This document shows, one piece after another, positions 19,335 to 30,931 of a stretch of 64,000 bases of DNA. Source of the DNA: Sycon ciliatum. Taxonomy: Eukaryota > Porifera > Calcarea > Leucosolenida > Sycettidae. Each line of letters starts with the position of its first letter. Position 1 is the first letter of the stretch. A program made the translations under genes and the position numbers. The stretch covers positions 11,812,173-11,876,172 of the forward strand of contig NC_088653.1 in the NCBI RefSeq assembly GCF_964019385.1, written 5' to 3'. The notes beneath the pieces are model-generated. The model made no database searches, was not told the origin of the DNA, and saw only the letters and a list, made by a program, of their open reading frames with translations.

Positions 19335-21987
19335 CTATTTCCGAAGGAGTGGGACATCTTGAAGGTTCAATGCAGTGTCACGGTAGTCTTTGTTGGACGG
19401 ATGAGGGGGAAGGAGACCACGCTGAAGAGTGAGCGTCGCTCGTGCTGTGGAATAGTTTAACGCAGAAAGACGCCCACCAGCAGCTTGCTTGAGCTGTGCA
19501 AACACTGTCTCGACCGCACTGCCGGTAACTCTAACAGGAACAATGTAGTAGTCTGGATGACGGCCATTGAAATCTGCACACAGTTCAGTGAAGCCGAACA
19601 TCATCAGGCGGAGAAGGTCCCATGTCTGCCAAGCTAAGAACATAGTCTGCGAAGGCCTTGAGAATGATTGGTTTGGATGAGACTTCTTCAACTCGATCAG
19701 CCAGTCGGAGAAGAACTTGTATCCCTCCTGCATTGAAAGCAGAGGAGCTGACTGGCTACTACAGATGCGTTGGTGTGAGAGTGCTCCCTCTTCAAATACT
19801 TTGTTGCAAGCTTGGAGGTACGCAACCGTTGCCTGCACGCTGGAAGCATTGCGTGGAGCTGGGGACTCAGCACAGTGTGACTTCAACTCCGTAATGACAA
19901 GCTCCTGCTGCATCAATTTAGCAGGGTACACGTTTAGCTTAGTCCACGCATCACGATGAACATAATTCTTCCTGAGGCTCGGTACATCTCTAGGTACACC
20001 TTGATTCTGGCGATCACGTTCCCGGTCATACAAGTCAAAGATACTCCGCCAACCAAAGGGCACACCATCTCCAGTCACGAAGCTCTTAGCACCACCTTGA
20101 CGGGATGAATACGGCGCATTGATCGTGTTCTTAAGCTGATGGCTAGGACACACCACGAAGGAAAGCTTGTGTTTGCGCCAGTAAGGGTGATCAATAGAAG
20201 CGTGAATGCGATGATCATTGCCTTCCGCTGCAAATGCACCATGAACTCCCAACATAGACTTCACCATCGACAAGTTAGTCGCAGCACCATCGAACACTGC
20301 TGCAATTGCCTTGAACCCAAAGCTATGCAGGAGTTGCATAGATTGCAGAAAGCAGGCCATCGTGAACTTGGCATCCAAAGACGTGGAGGAGGTATAGTAC
20401 GGGCCAAATACATCAAAATTCGACGTCAAGTCTCGCCAAATGACCTGCAGCACATACTCTGTGCGATTAGTGTTGTCAACACTGCCAAGCTCATAGAAAA
20501 TATCATTCAGAGACGCCATATCTTCATCAGTCATGGCTAGGCCGTATATCTCTTCACTCTTGCTATTCCATAGGACCTTAGAGACGACTTTCACCTCATC
20601 AAAGATGATCAGCCCTTCACCCAAGGGCTTCAGACATCCGCTGGCTTCACTTCGCTCCTGGTGCTGTTGGTAACGTTGCTGTTGGTAGTGAATACCTTCC
20701 TCACACCACCCTGGCTTGTCACTTCTTGCACTTGTAAAGTGGTTGAGTGAACGAAGACTCAGGAGTTGTAGTACGCCCAAGTCCTTCAGTGCTTTATAAG
20801 CTGCTGCACTGCGGCACTTTACAGCCAACGCCAAACGATACGTCACCATATGCTCCACCTGTTGCCACGCAATCCCGTCTTGTTCTTGCTCTGGTCCTTC
20901 TTAACTGCATCAATGACCGCCACATCCTCCTTCCACGCATCATGTATGAGGTCACTGTGCTCCGAATTCAGGTTAATGGCTTCACTGAGCTCCTTGCCGA
21001 ATTTGTCACTAATTATCGTGCACGCCTTGGACATCTCAGAAGACTGACTGTCAGACAACACAAGCACCATGCGCTTGTACTTTGCAAGATCCCTAGACGA
21101 TTGACGCCGATCAGATCGGACATGCTGAGCTCGAGTTTTTCTGCTATTCGGTGACATAATATATACTTGAGTGGTGCTTTAGAAGACGTTTCCGTGCGCT
21201 TTGCCTTGACATCCACATCAACACTCTTGGCACGCGTCAGGATAACTTGCAGCTCCTTCTCCAGCCTCTTACAAGCGGAGCACGACACTGTTGACATCGC
21301 CTTCATTTCCTTTGGAGCATTCCTGGGGATTTGAAACCAGATCTGGCACTTATGCGAGTCAAAGCGACGAAACGGCATGGACCACACTCGTATTCCCTTT
21401 GGCTCATATGGCATGCTACTGTACTGTCCATCAGTGTCATCAAGGCCAGGACAAAACTTCCATCCAGAGGAAGCAGGGAGCGAGGCGAGGTGTGGGTTCA
21501 GCTTGGACAAATTTCCACAACAGCTGCCCTCATCCACAAAGCCACCAAAAAGGGCCTCAAACACATATCCACCATTACTCTTGACAAGAAGCCTTGCCAC
21601 AGGAACTGGGGAACTATGGGCAGAGACTGCAACGTTAGTGGAGGAACAGACTTCAATCCAAACTTCCTCTTTCAGCTGCAGCTCACAGCAACGAAGTTCA
21701 GCATACTCCGGACCCAACTGGTTGAGGTGACGGCGGACATCATCAACGGACACTCTGCAGGGCTCTTGGGCTTCAGTTCGTGAAGCTGAGTACGACAAAA
21801 ATACCCGTTTGGGTGCAGGAACAAACTTGAATATTCCCAAAGAAGACGCAAGGCGTTTTGGGGTTTGCTCGTTGCTCGTACTGCAAGCTTGTAAACAAGA
21901 AGCCCGAGGAGAAAGAGGAGGAGAGGGAGTATTACTAGCGTCAGAAACAGGAAGAGTAGCGTCCAGTCCTGTCGCAGGAGTCTCCAT
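19335..21987 (-). pseudogene. P-element/THAP9-like transposase, broken
   Basis: The frame starts at 21987 and covers about 890 residues in three blocks: 21987 to about 21160, about 21157-20843, and about 20850-19335. The two joints are small indels near 21165-21175 and 20851, next to TAT/AT runs. Motifs of an RNase H-fold transposase are clear in the last block: IIFDEVKVVSKVLW (first Asp), AVFDGAATNLSMVKSMLG (second Asp), CPSHQLKNTINA, the DAWTKLNVYPAKLMQQE stretch and TGSAVETVFAQLKQAAGG (likely catalytic Glu). The segment before it has an LALAVKCRSAAAYKAL region like P-element and THAP9 proteins. No THAP zinc finger is seen at the N-terminus. Superfamily placement is tentative. Confidence 0.82.
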
Positions 21988-22385
21988 TCTCCGTCACTAC
22001 ACTCTTCCTTCCTGAAACAGTTCTCAACAAGAAATAATAAATCAATTTTGCCTTTTGGACATGTTTCTTCACCACGAAGGACACGTCGCGTCGCGCGTCA
22101 GTGAAAAAAGAAAGAACAGAAAAGTGGCGCAGTTTTCCAACATTTCCTTTCCACGACTCCTTCGTGTTTGGCCGGTTTCAGTCAGTTAAAATCGAATTTC
22201 CCCATCGCGAAACTCTGCCCTCACTCTGCCGTCTAGCGCGTCTGGCGCCATTTTGTGGGCCAAAGTGCGATCCGAAGACCACAAAACATCGCGCACGCCG
22301 CGCACCCTGCAGTTGAACTAGGAATTCCGATGAACCAGATCCCATGAGTGGAGTTGCACACTCTTGTGTAGTTATGTACTCTTGA
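21942..22385 (-). repeat. Right terminal inverted repeat
   Basis: Inverse of the left repeat with scattered differences and an extra roughly 60 bp near 22245-22305. It overlaps the first 15 or so codons of the transposase frame. Confidence 0.88.
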
Positions 22386-23060
22386 TTGTATGAATTATTT
22401 TCGTCGACTTCAAGAATACGAGCCAGGCGAAGCGCCAGCACCGAAAAAGAGCCCTAAAAGTTGCACTTTTATTTTCCAAATCCGACCCCAGGCCCGGGAA
22501 ATTTGAAACTCAGCTCAATATCGCCAAAAAGAGACTATTTTATCCCTTGCTCACAAGAGCTTCCCTGGTGGTATCGTCTTGTTCCGAGGCAATGTTTGGG
22601 AAGGTGCGGGCATTAGCTGCCCTAAGTTTCGCAGAAAGCTCCAAGCGATATCATTTTCCTCGCTTTCTCGCCAGAGTTTTCAAGACCGACGCAACTCGTC
22701 GTCAAAAAGTACTCAGCGTGGATTTCGTGCCGAATTCCGCCCCAAACAATTTAGGCTGACCTCTCGCCACCAATCGAACCCACTGATATGTATCTACCTA
22801 TACACGAGCAATGGTTTGAGCCCAAAGAAGGACAACTTCACAACGAGCACACTTTCTGAGGGTAATATTTTCTATGTATATCAGTATTAGAACACCATAA
22901 AGACGACAAATTGACCAGCAGAAAGACATAAAGTTGCACTACAAATACAGCAGCTGTATAAACATAAGTAATTGAACAGAAAACTATGTAACTGGATCCC
23001 AACAAAAACAGTAAAGCATCCCAAATAGTATGCACATACACATAATACATGAAGGAAGGC
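22386..23060. other. No recognisable gene
   Basis: Flank of the large transposon. Only short overlapping frames and no repeat match within the window. Confidence 0.5.
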
Positions 23061-23099
23061 TATGTTGCCACCATACACTGGCTACGCACATGGACATAA

Positions 23100-23449
23100 T
23101 TCTGGAGAGCTGAGCATCAGCGTGCGCACACCCCTACACACACGTCTGCATGCACGCGCGCACACCCACATATGCGCATGCACACACACACACCCACATA
23201 TACACATGCACGTGCGCACACTCCTGCCCTGTGCTGTCGAGCCACTGCCACAAGGGTTGCGTGGGCCTCGAAGGCACCGGAGAGAGAATAGGAGAACGCA
23301 GTCCCATAGATACACACACCTGACCTTTGACGCCCATCGCCGGAGGCGATGATAGCAATGCTACGGCAGAAGCCATAGCAACTTGTGTTGGGATTGCACC
23401 ATTCAACAGCTTGCAAGGCTGAAGAATTGACCGTCACTATTCACACACG

Positions 23450-23485
<36 letters not shown>

Positions 23486-23510
23486 CACAACACGTGCAAG
23501 TACACACGTG
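23100..23510. repeat. Alternating purine-pyrimidine CA/CG tracts
   Basis: 23120-23220 alternates CACACG, GCGCGC and CACATAT; 23440-23480 is a long (AC)n. Such sequence readily adopts Z-DNA. No gene seen. Confidence 0.75.
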
Positions 23511-23979
23511 ACAGCTTACTACAAAAGAACCACACAAGTTCACATGTAGGCATGAACTGTATTCACAGTTGGTCATACTGTCTTGGGCATATGAGGGAGG
23601 AGCAGGAGAGTGAGTGCGTGACTCAGACACAATGCGCTTCGACATGCCCCTCGAAAGGCTTCCACAATCTTCAGAAAAAATCAATCAATCTATTATGATA
23701 ATCAATCAATCAGCCACGCTCACGCGGTTAGAGCACTCTCTCGAATAGCGCCCCTGTCTCTGAGAGCCAATGAAAACGTAGAGCTCTCCGCGTCTTGAAT
23801 AGTGCCCCCTCCCCGGGGCTTGTGATGAAGAGGATGTGCAAGTCTGGTGCTGTTTTGCTCATGTTCTTGTGCAATTACTTTGCCCTGGTGGATTCGGAAT
23901 CAAAATCGCAATTCTTGTTGCAGTTTCTGTTTAGTGAGGATAGTTTGTACTAAACTTTAGACTCAGTTTTTCTTGTTTT

Positions 23980-24100
<121 letters not shown>

Positions 24101-24202
24101 CCCCTCTCTCGGTTGAATAGCACCCTCTCTTAAACAGTGCCCCATCTGTGATTGACAAGGGGCACTCAATCGAGCGAGCAATGTATACACGTAAGTGGAC
24201 AT

Positions 24203-24378
24203 GGTCCTGAGCAAGGGCTCCCTGGTCCTGAGCAAGGGCTCCCTGGTCCTGAGCAAGGGCTCCCTGGTCCTGAGCAAGGGCTCCTTGGTCCTGAGCAAGG
24301 GCTCCCTGGTACTGAGCAAGGGCTCCCTGGTCCTGAGCAAGGGCTCCTTGGTCCTGAGCAAGGGTTCCCTGGGCCTGG
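24203..24378. repeat. 21-bp minisatellite, about eight copies
   Basis: The unit GGTCCTGAGCAAGGGCTCCCT repeats with few changes. Because 21 is a multiple of three, several frames on both strands stay open and encode heptapeptide repeats such as LSKGSLV. I see no gene context for them. Confidence 0.92.
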
Positions 24379-24534
24379 GTCTCCTGACACCTGCCGGAAT
24401 GATAAAGAAGCATATTTTGAACAACGAAGCACACACCGAAACATATACACGTCAATCTTGCTAGAAACGACCCTCGGTCGAGTCGTTATTCGCAAGGTTG
24501 AAAGTATATGCATGTAGTCTGAAGATTTATTACG

Positions 24535-24680
24535 TCGCCATTCACGAGTTGTTCTACCCGGGGTCGTTATACACGAGTTTTTCTACCCGAGCTCGTTATT
24601 CACGAGTTGTTCTAACCGAGGTCGTTATTCGCGAGTTGCTCTAACCGAGGTCGTTTTTCACGAGGTTGACTGTACATCAT
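24535..24680. repeat. Tandem ~33-38-bp repeats at a mariner-type end
   Basis: Four or five copies of a CGTTATTCACGAGTTGTTCT unit with CTAACCGAGGT. The right border reads AGGTTGACTGTA, like the tips of mariner-type MITEs. Confidence 0.65.
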
Positions 24681-24734
24681 ACCAAGAATATTATAACTTA
24701 AATATATTCTAAGCCATCGATGCCCCACCATCAT

Positions 24735-24880
24735 TTCAGCGATCATCAAACAGCAGCCGCATGATTGACTATCGAATTTTCTACGAGCAGGCCGAAGTAT
24801 TTGATGCTAGTGTGGAAGTGACAGTAGTGAAGTGTAGACGTGGCATTGGGCCAGTGCTATTGTTGAGTTGTTTGAGAGAG
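24735..24880. repeat. Direct repeat, left copy
   Basis: Diverged direct repeat of 26126-26275 (both begin TTTCAGCGATCATCA), lying outside the inverted-repeat element of 25149-26120. Confidence 0.75.
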
Positions 24881-25148
24881 TTGACGGATATACTGTACTG
24901 GTAGGTGAGAATAGAGGACACAACAGGGCATTGGTTATTATACTCTCGATCGTACTAAATACCCTACACAACATGGCTATTGACATGATCTTGTATTACA
25001 CACACACACAACAGAGGCGAAAGTTATTATGGAAAGTTTGGAAACCCCCTCGATAGGCGAAAGCCTTCGTAGAATCTTCTTTACAATAAGAAATTACAAA
25101 TTACAAATTATAAATTATAAAGGCTGTGTAGCTGTTAAAACTTTATTA

Positions 25149-26120
25149 AAGGGGAAGTGCATCGATTTTTCGAGTAGGGTCCAGAAGAAAGACAATTTGA
25201 TATCGGTTCGAATGGCATATCTCTCGCTTCCATACGATAAGCCAAACTTGCCAAATCGCCAATTGTATGCTCACGTTGCCATAGCGACCAGAGCAGTGAT
25301 GACGTATGAAAGGCTTAGCTTCTCCACAGAGAAGGTCAATCACTGCAGAAGTTGGTCATTTTCAATTGTCTTATTGTATTCACGATGTGAAAGAAGTGCT
25401 GTGTTCAATGCTGTTAGTGCCGTGAACTATTTATCGCCCTTCTCATGCATTTCCCTAGGCTGACTGTGCCTAGGAAATGGTTTCCTCCAGGACAAGATGC
25501 TTGGAATTCGCCATCTCTCCTGAGACATTTTCAGCAAACTTTCAAACCTACGACATTATTTCATTCGTCAATCTCCACCACCCGTCGTCTCACCTGGCTT
25601 CAGAAGATGTTACGAGAGATAGGAGAGTCGCCAGGAAGCATCACATTCATCTTCAGGAAGTGGAAAGAGCAAACGGCATGGTCCTTGGTTGGGGGAAATG
25701 CTGAACGTCTGATTTGTCCCAACCAAGATTTCAGCATTTTGTTCGTCACTATTTTCGCTTGTCTGCTGGTGTCTCCGCACTGCAGCTTTCTCCTGTCGGT
25801 GTCACGTTCCAGTGCACAACCGAGGGGACTACTAACAAACAGTTCACTGCACTAACAGCATTGAACACAGCCCTTCTTTCACTTCGTGAATACAATAAAT
25901 CAATTGAAAATGACCAAATTCTGAAGTGGTCGACCTTCTCTGTGGTGGAGCTAAGCCTTTCGTACGTCATCACTGCGCTGGTCGCTATGGCAACGTGAGC
26001 ATACAATTGGTGATTTGGCAAGTTTGGCTTATCGTATGGAAGCGAGAGATATGCCATTCGAACCGATATCAAATTGTCTTTCTTCTGGACCATACTCGAA
26101 AAATCGATGCACTTCCCCTT
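25149..26120. mobile_element. 972-bp element with ~285-bp inverted terminal arms
   Basis: Arms 25149-25432 and 25838-26120 are inverse copies starting AAGGGGAAGTGCATCGATTT. The centre of about 400 bp is unique and holds no convincing gene. No clean target duplication is seen. It looks like a foldback or non-autonomous DNA element. Confidence 0.8.
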
Positions 26121-26125
26121 GAAGT

Positions 26126-26275
26126 TTCACGCGTTTCAGCGATCATCAGACAGCAGCATTTTACTATCGAATCCTCTACGAGCAGGCCTAGATATTTGGT
26201 GCTACAGTGTGGCAGTTAGTGCGTATGTGTGAAGTGTAGACGAGGTGATGGGACATGTCAGTGCTATTGAGTTTG
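26126..26275. repeat. Direct repeat, right copy
   Basis: Partner of 24735-24880. Both also share a CTACGAGCAGGCC block and a GTGAAGTGTAGACG block at like spacing. Confidence 0.75.
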
Positions 26276-26580
26276 TGAGAGGTTTAAAAGTCATATCATG
26301 TACATGTATACACAAAGGCAGAAGAGAACAGAGACAGCCGGCTAGGTCATTGTTGTAACGCTGCGTTTCATGCTCATAGCAAAGCTAAGGCAAACCTCAG
26401 ACAACTGTAAAAGTACGCACATCCGTGTTACCACCGGCTGTGCAGTTCATTGTGCTGAGAAACACAACAAGTTTAGGAAGTTCCGCTCGTTCCAGGTCCG
26501 TGACCACCATATTCCATTATCGAAGGACAAGTTTCAGATACAGATACTAAGAGTTAATTAAACAGGCCCCATCTGGGTAG

Positions 26581-27775
26581 TAGGCACCGGCAGATTATGC
26601 CGGCATAATTATTGGCATAATTTGGTGGTTGAAAATTTGGAGCATAATTTGGCATCCTTTCGGAGGTAGGAGCATACCTACATGTACATGATTGTACCAC
26701 AGTTATTAGTATGTAGGCTATCACGACAACTGTGTACAATGTACCTGATCAGTGTGGTGGTCTGCATGGTAAAGGGTTCGGAGGTCACGGAGACACTGTT
26801 TGCAATGAAAAGCAGGGTAGAAATCATGGCAATACATTATTGTATGCTCGAACTCGTCTTCTTCAAAATTCGTTCTCACACTGATACAGTACATGTAGCA
26901 GAAGAAGATGATGCAAGTAAATCAGCCTTTTTCATCTACATGTATCCTGAGGCGGACGAGATAGTGACGGGTAGTCCGCAAAACTCCGCGTACATGTACA
27001 TGTACATATACACGTACATGTACATGTACGTGTATATGTACATGTACATGTACATGTACATGCACATAATCATTATGCATGTTTACGTAGTCATGACCTC
27101 TGCCTGGATTATAGCAGCCATGACATGACAGTGCAGGCTAGTCGGCTATGGATATTGCTCAAATAAAAATATATTGAGGTATAGTTGATGTTCGGTCATC
27201 ATGGATGGAAGGAGAGGTGGAGTTGCGGGAGAGATGAGCCGATTATTCGCAGGGTGATGGTGACATCGGTTGGACGAGTATGACGATTACGAAGACAGTT
27301 GAACATGATAATATTGTCAAAGGTAACTCAAACTAATCAAGTTGGCGATGAATTATTTTTACGAAAAGAAGTCAACTAATGAATAGAAAACTGAGTAATG
27401 TTTTTTTCTTTTCCATGTTGATCTCTAGTATGCATGGGCACATTGGTATGGAGATACTCGTGCAACATTAATGTTGTACTTATGGCCACTTGCAAGTACG
27501 AAAAAGCACAATTTTCCGAACTTTGAGACTCCATAAGTACAACAAAGTGAATATGTATCCCCGCGTGCCAAAGCAGAATTATGAGGATTTTGCGAGCATA
27601 ATGCGAGAATCCATGAAAGCATAATTCCATGATTAAAAAAAAAAAAAAAAAAGTAAATTATCGTATCCGTTCCCGAAGGGAACTCACGACGGCCGCTAAC
27701 ACCCGATAAACCCTAGCGGCAGATGCAGCGCCTAACTAATTCCAGGATTCCGCGAGCATAATCCGCCGGAGCCTA
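26581..27775 (-). mobile_element. hAT-like non-autonomous element, sister of 11678-12846
   Basis: Ends TAGGCACCGGCAGATTATGC and the inverse of TAGGCTCCGGCGGATTATGC. CTGGGTAG flanks both sides exactly (26573-26580, 27776-27783). It is reversed relative to the sister copy and carries its own internal TACATG repeats. Confidence 0.88.
26992..27064. repeat. TACATG/TGTACA hexanucleotide repeat
   Basis: Self-complementary TACATG-type units within the hAT-like element. Shorter TACATGTA runs recur through the window. Confidence 0.85.
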
Positions 27776-27848
27776 CTGGGTAGCCCTTGGTGGACAATGC
27801 AGGAAGAAATATTGGCAGAATTCGGTACCTTTTGTGGTATGTTTCATG

Positions 27849-28450
27849 TGAAGAAGAGGGTGGTGCGATTTCGGCGATACATAGGGAATGGTGTGTCGCT
27901 CCCTACATGGGAGCTTGCGCTTTTCCCGTCGACTTGAATTCTCACTTGACTGACTCACGACTGCCATCCAGAGCACACGAGAAGTCCATCGAACCTTCCA
28001 CTCGGCAAACCTGAAAGAAAGCAGTTCAAATCACCACTCCCTGCTCAATACACAGTGTTTCGGGGATTTCACCCCTCATCAGTTGAGCTTGAGGTGGCTA
28101 ATGAAATTTCTTCTCCGAGAGCACAGCATTATGTAGCGCTCTCCGAGCCTAAACATCACCAGGGATACCGATTTACTTACAGTGATACTCCGTTTCCAGC
28201 GCGACAAACACCTCGCGAACTCCAGACAGCAGCGTGATTCAGCCTAGTGTCGTTCAGGGAAGTGCAGGACAAGCGCTGAGGACCGTTACGTTGGTCATTC
28301 ACAACGTTCTTGCCTCCAAAGGCCATCCGCACTAGTGTTAGTACCGGTGGTTGGCAAGTCCGGATAACTGCGTGAAGAAGAGGCTGGTGCGACTTCGGCG
28401 ATACTCAGCGAAACGTGTGTTGCTCCCTACATGGGAGCTCGCGCGGTATG
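27849..28450 (-). mobile_element. Partial dimer of a ~523-bp hammerhead-bearing unit
   Basis: 27849-27915 recurs directly at 28372-28447 (shared GAAGAAGAGG, TTCGGCGATAC and CTCCCTACATGGGAGCT blocks), giving a 523-bp period. The full first unit carries one hammerhead; the second is truncated before its ribozyme would appear. No coding frame of note. The layout, a direct-repeat dimer with one type I hammerhead, resembles small retrozyme-like insertions. Confidence 0.7.
28043..28088 (-). ncRNA. Complete hammerhead ribozyme at 28.0 kb
   Basis: Minus-strand order is stem I GCUCAA (28088-28083), CUGAUGA (28082-28076), stem II GGGG-UGAAAU-CCCC, GAAA, stem III ACAC(U)GUGU, cleavage base A (28049), stem I UUGAGC (28048-28043). 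Stem I is a perfect 6 bp, and all core bases are present. The stem III loop is too small for a monomer, so dimer action is expected. Confidence 0.9.
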
Positions 28451-28579
28451 TTCCATGCATTTTGGATAAAGAAATGGAGCAGGTTTCAAGGAAGTGCCTC
28501 CCATAAAGGTTTGTATGGTTCTGACAATTTCATTGCTTTTCGAGCAGCATCCACCTAGGCGGCTAGCTCATACCTGAGA

Positions 28580-28625
28580 TCTGGACAGTGACATACCTAG
28601 TGACATACCTAGTGACATACCTAGG
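28580..28625. repeat. 14-bp tandem repeat GTGACATACCTA, three copies
   Basis: Three direct copies of a GTGACATACCTA-type unit ending in a CCTAGG palindrome. Confidence 0.8.
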
Positions 28626-28719
28626 TATGAAAATTTATACAAATATAGCTGTGACGCATGCGACAAATGCACTTTTGGGTGCCTATTATCATCCTCGATA
28701 CCGGGACGGTCTCGGCCAA

Positions 28720-29073
28720 ATCGGGATGGTAAGCATGCTGCTAAGGGCGCGTTCGAATTGTCACTCTTTGACTTTTCAAGGAGTTTCGTTTTTCTGAAGA
28801 GGTGGCCTTATTGGCCTTTTCAGAAAAACGCAGCTCCTCGAAACTCCTCGAAACTCATCCGATGGGAAGGTGGATGAGTTTCGAAGAGTTTGGAATAGCT
28901 ACGTCACATAGTACGTAGAGATGGTCGATCTGATCGGACGTCATCATCGCCATGACAATCCCACTGAAAAACCCTAAAATGATAGAAACTTCAATTAATC
29001 TCTATATAAAATTTGTTTGAACAGTTGATGAAGACAATTCGAACGCGCTTTCTAGCACGCTTACCATCCCGAT
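28720..29073. mobile_element. MITE with ~45-bp inverted ends
   Basis: Left end ATCGGGATGGTAAGCATGCT continuing to GCGCGTTCGAATTGTC, mirrored by GACAATTCGAACGCGC to CTTACCATCCCGAT on the right. The interior has a hairpin around 28785-28833 (GGCCTTATTGGCC centre). Confidence 0.78.
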
Positions 29074-29439
29074 GTTTCGAGAGCCGTATTGAAGCTCTGC
29101 GTCAGACTAAATATGCAGTCAGTTATTGCGGCACAGGTACGTCAGGCTCTGTATGCTGATCGAGGCCGCCGCGAGGAGATGAGGTCCTGGTATTGCTGGT
29201 GTTCCGTGACAATCTGCTCACTCCAAAGGACCGAGATCGTCCCTCGGATAAGTCACTCTACGGTTGAAGTGGCACCGTTCCTTCTGAATAACTCAGAAGG
29301 TGGCACCAGCTGCATTCCCGATTTCCGCCAGGCTCGCACCCAGCAGTCAATGTCACTGCTTTTAATTAGTATGTCCTCCTCTGCTCAACTCGCTTCCTGG
29401 ATGTTCTCAGCCAGCTCCATCTCCAGTCACTGACTTTGA

Positions 29440-29575
29440 TGGCCACACCCTGCACATAGTCGATAGAGTCTTGTCACATCGAGGTACTGACAGTTAGGTC
29501 AAGACAATTCCTGGTCAAATGGAAAGGCTAATGAAGATGCCACATGGGAACCTGAGCAGTTCCTGCAGCGACAAA
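29440..29575 (+). mobile_element. Chromodomain relic of a Ty3/gypsy (chromovirus-type) element
   Basis: A QFLVKWKG block followed by an ATWEPEQFL block is typical of the chromodomain at the end of chromovirus integrase. Only this scrap is recognisable. It is broken and old, and no LTR was found with it. Confidence 0.55.
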
Positions 29576-29722
29576 CAGTTAACTAGCCTTGCTTACCCTT
29601 GTTGTGCTGTGTATCACGCTCTGTCTCCGCGGTGGTGTTGAGCACTGTCAGCACCGTGACTGGGTACATACTCCGCCGTGGTGTTGAGCACTGTCAGCAC
29701 CGTGACTGGGTACTTATCGCAC
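29571..29722. repeat. Third partial copy of the left edge of the NLR duplication unit
   Basis: Matches 47752-47950: CGACAAACAGTTAACT, then GCTGTGTATCACGCTCTGTC, then two copies of the 46-bp minisatellite. It shows that the duplicated block once extended, or was copied, here. Confidence 0.82.
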
Positions 29723-29767
29723 CCCACGTGAGTGTCTCCATGGTTTGAGCCAATCAGCGGCCTTACT

Positions 29768-30890
29768 GAGCGTGCAATATTCCCCAGTACACCGCCAGCC
29801 AATGTGGATGCACTGCAGTGCGATATTGCACCCCGGCGAGCGAGCGTGCAAATAACCTATATTTCACGGGTGTTTCGCAGTGGCCACTCGTCAAGATGGC
29901 GGCAACTCCGAGAGTACAAAAATTTCGACTCTGCCTATGTGCGCGGCGGATGCGAATCTCGCACGTGCATGCAAAATCTAGCCTTCTGCAGAGCTGGGTA
30001 GAGCAAGTGTGTAGCCAGTGCAGGAACGACCTTTTCCGAGAGAGAATGTGGCTCTTTTCATCCCAACATTTTACTCGCCACGCTCTCCCTCCCAGCTTAT
30101 TGGTACGAGTATGTGCTACCGAGTAGAAGTCTCCATCTTCAGAGTAGGCCTGGCAGAATCGCAAGGTTGAAATACTTGCTCACTTGGTTTTTTGGTCCTT
30201 TGAGGTGTTGATGTGATTGTTGTGTACAACTCGAAGTGACAAACTTGAGACCCCCGCGCCACAAAAAACTAAGGCGCGCCACAAAGTTTCGTTTGGCTGT
30301 TCAATGAAAGGACGTATGGAAGCAGGGATAAAAACTATCGTGGCTCCCGCAAAACTCTTAGTAATGTAATAAACGGGGGTGTGACTTTGGTAATTCCAAG
30401 GAGAATGTACGCACGGCCATTCCACAACGAAGACGAAACTACGAGGTCAAAAACACGCCGATTTTCAAACAAACGACGCAGGAAAGAAGACATGGCCGCA
30501 GTGTTCCCGTGTGGCCTTCAAAACACCTAATTTTACTTCGATAGCGGCTGGTTCAGGGCAAATTCAGGCCCAATTCGACAGCGTCGTACCGCTCAGATTG
30601 GCCCAAAACACGAGGAAATGTACGGTAGATCCAAATGCGTACGCATTTTGCGTACGGGGACGACTGGCCAGAGTTCATGCACTGCAAACACCCGTGATTT
30701 GCACGCTCACTTCGAAGCGAGCGTGCAAATATAGGTTATTTGCACGCTCGCTTCGAAGTGAGCGTGCAGATATAGGTTATTTGCTCGCTCACTCGCCGGG
30801 GTGCAATATCGCACTGCAGTGCATCCACATACCGTACTCATCTGGTCATTGGCTGGCGGTGTACTGGGGAATATTGCGAGTCGCTCCGCC
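29768..30890. repeat. Inverted-repeat pair around 0.85 kb of unassigned sequence
   Basis: 29768-29865 is the near-inverse of about 30770-30885 (shared CAGTACACCGCCAGCCAATG, then GCACTGCAGTGCGATATTGC). A further short GAGCGTGCAAATA motif recurs at 30718-30760. The middle has no gene I recognise. It may be a foldback element. Confidence 0.75.
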
Positions 30891-30931
30891 AAGCAGTCGC
30901 TGCTGACTTGCTGCAGCACACCAAATAATAA

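Larger units (their letters stand above)
15755..22385. mobile_element. 6.6-kb DNA transposon with long terminal inverted repeats, P/THAP9-like
   Basis: About 330 bp at 15755-16082 is repeated inverted at about 22025-22385. The repeat continues (16515-16600 against 21942-22024) beyond a later insertion. The ends read (C)AAGAGTACATAACTACAC. ATTGTAT flanks both sides (15748-15754, 22386-22392); because the flank and tip bases agree, the shared stretch can be read as up to 11 bp. Inside are a plus-strand protein gene and a convergent, broken transposase. The right repeat runs into the transposase start codon, so the left repeat carries a useless copy of that coding start (16543 onward). Two hammerhead-bearing insertions and a 39-bp palindromic relative sit inside it. 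Confidence 0.9.

Noticed and set aside
26130-26165. Hammerhead core near CUGAUGAUCGCUGAAAC (minus strand)
   Set aside because: CUGAUGA and GAAAC are only five bases apart, leaving no stem II.
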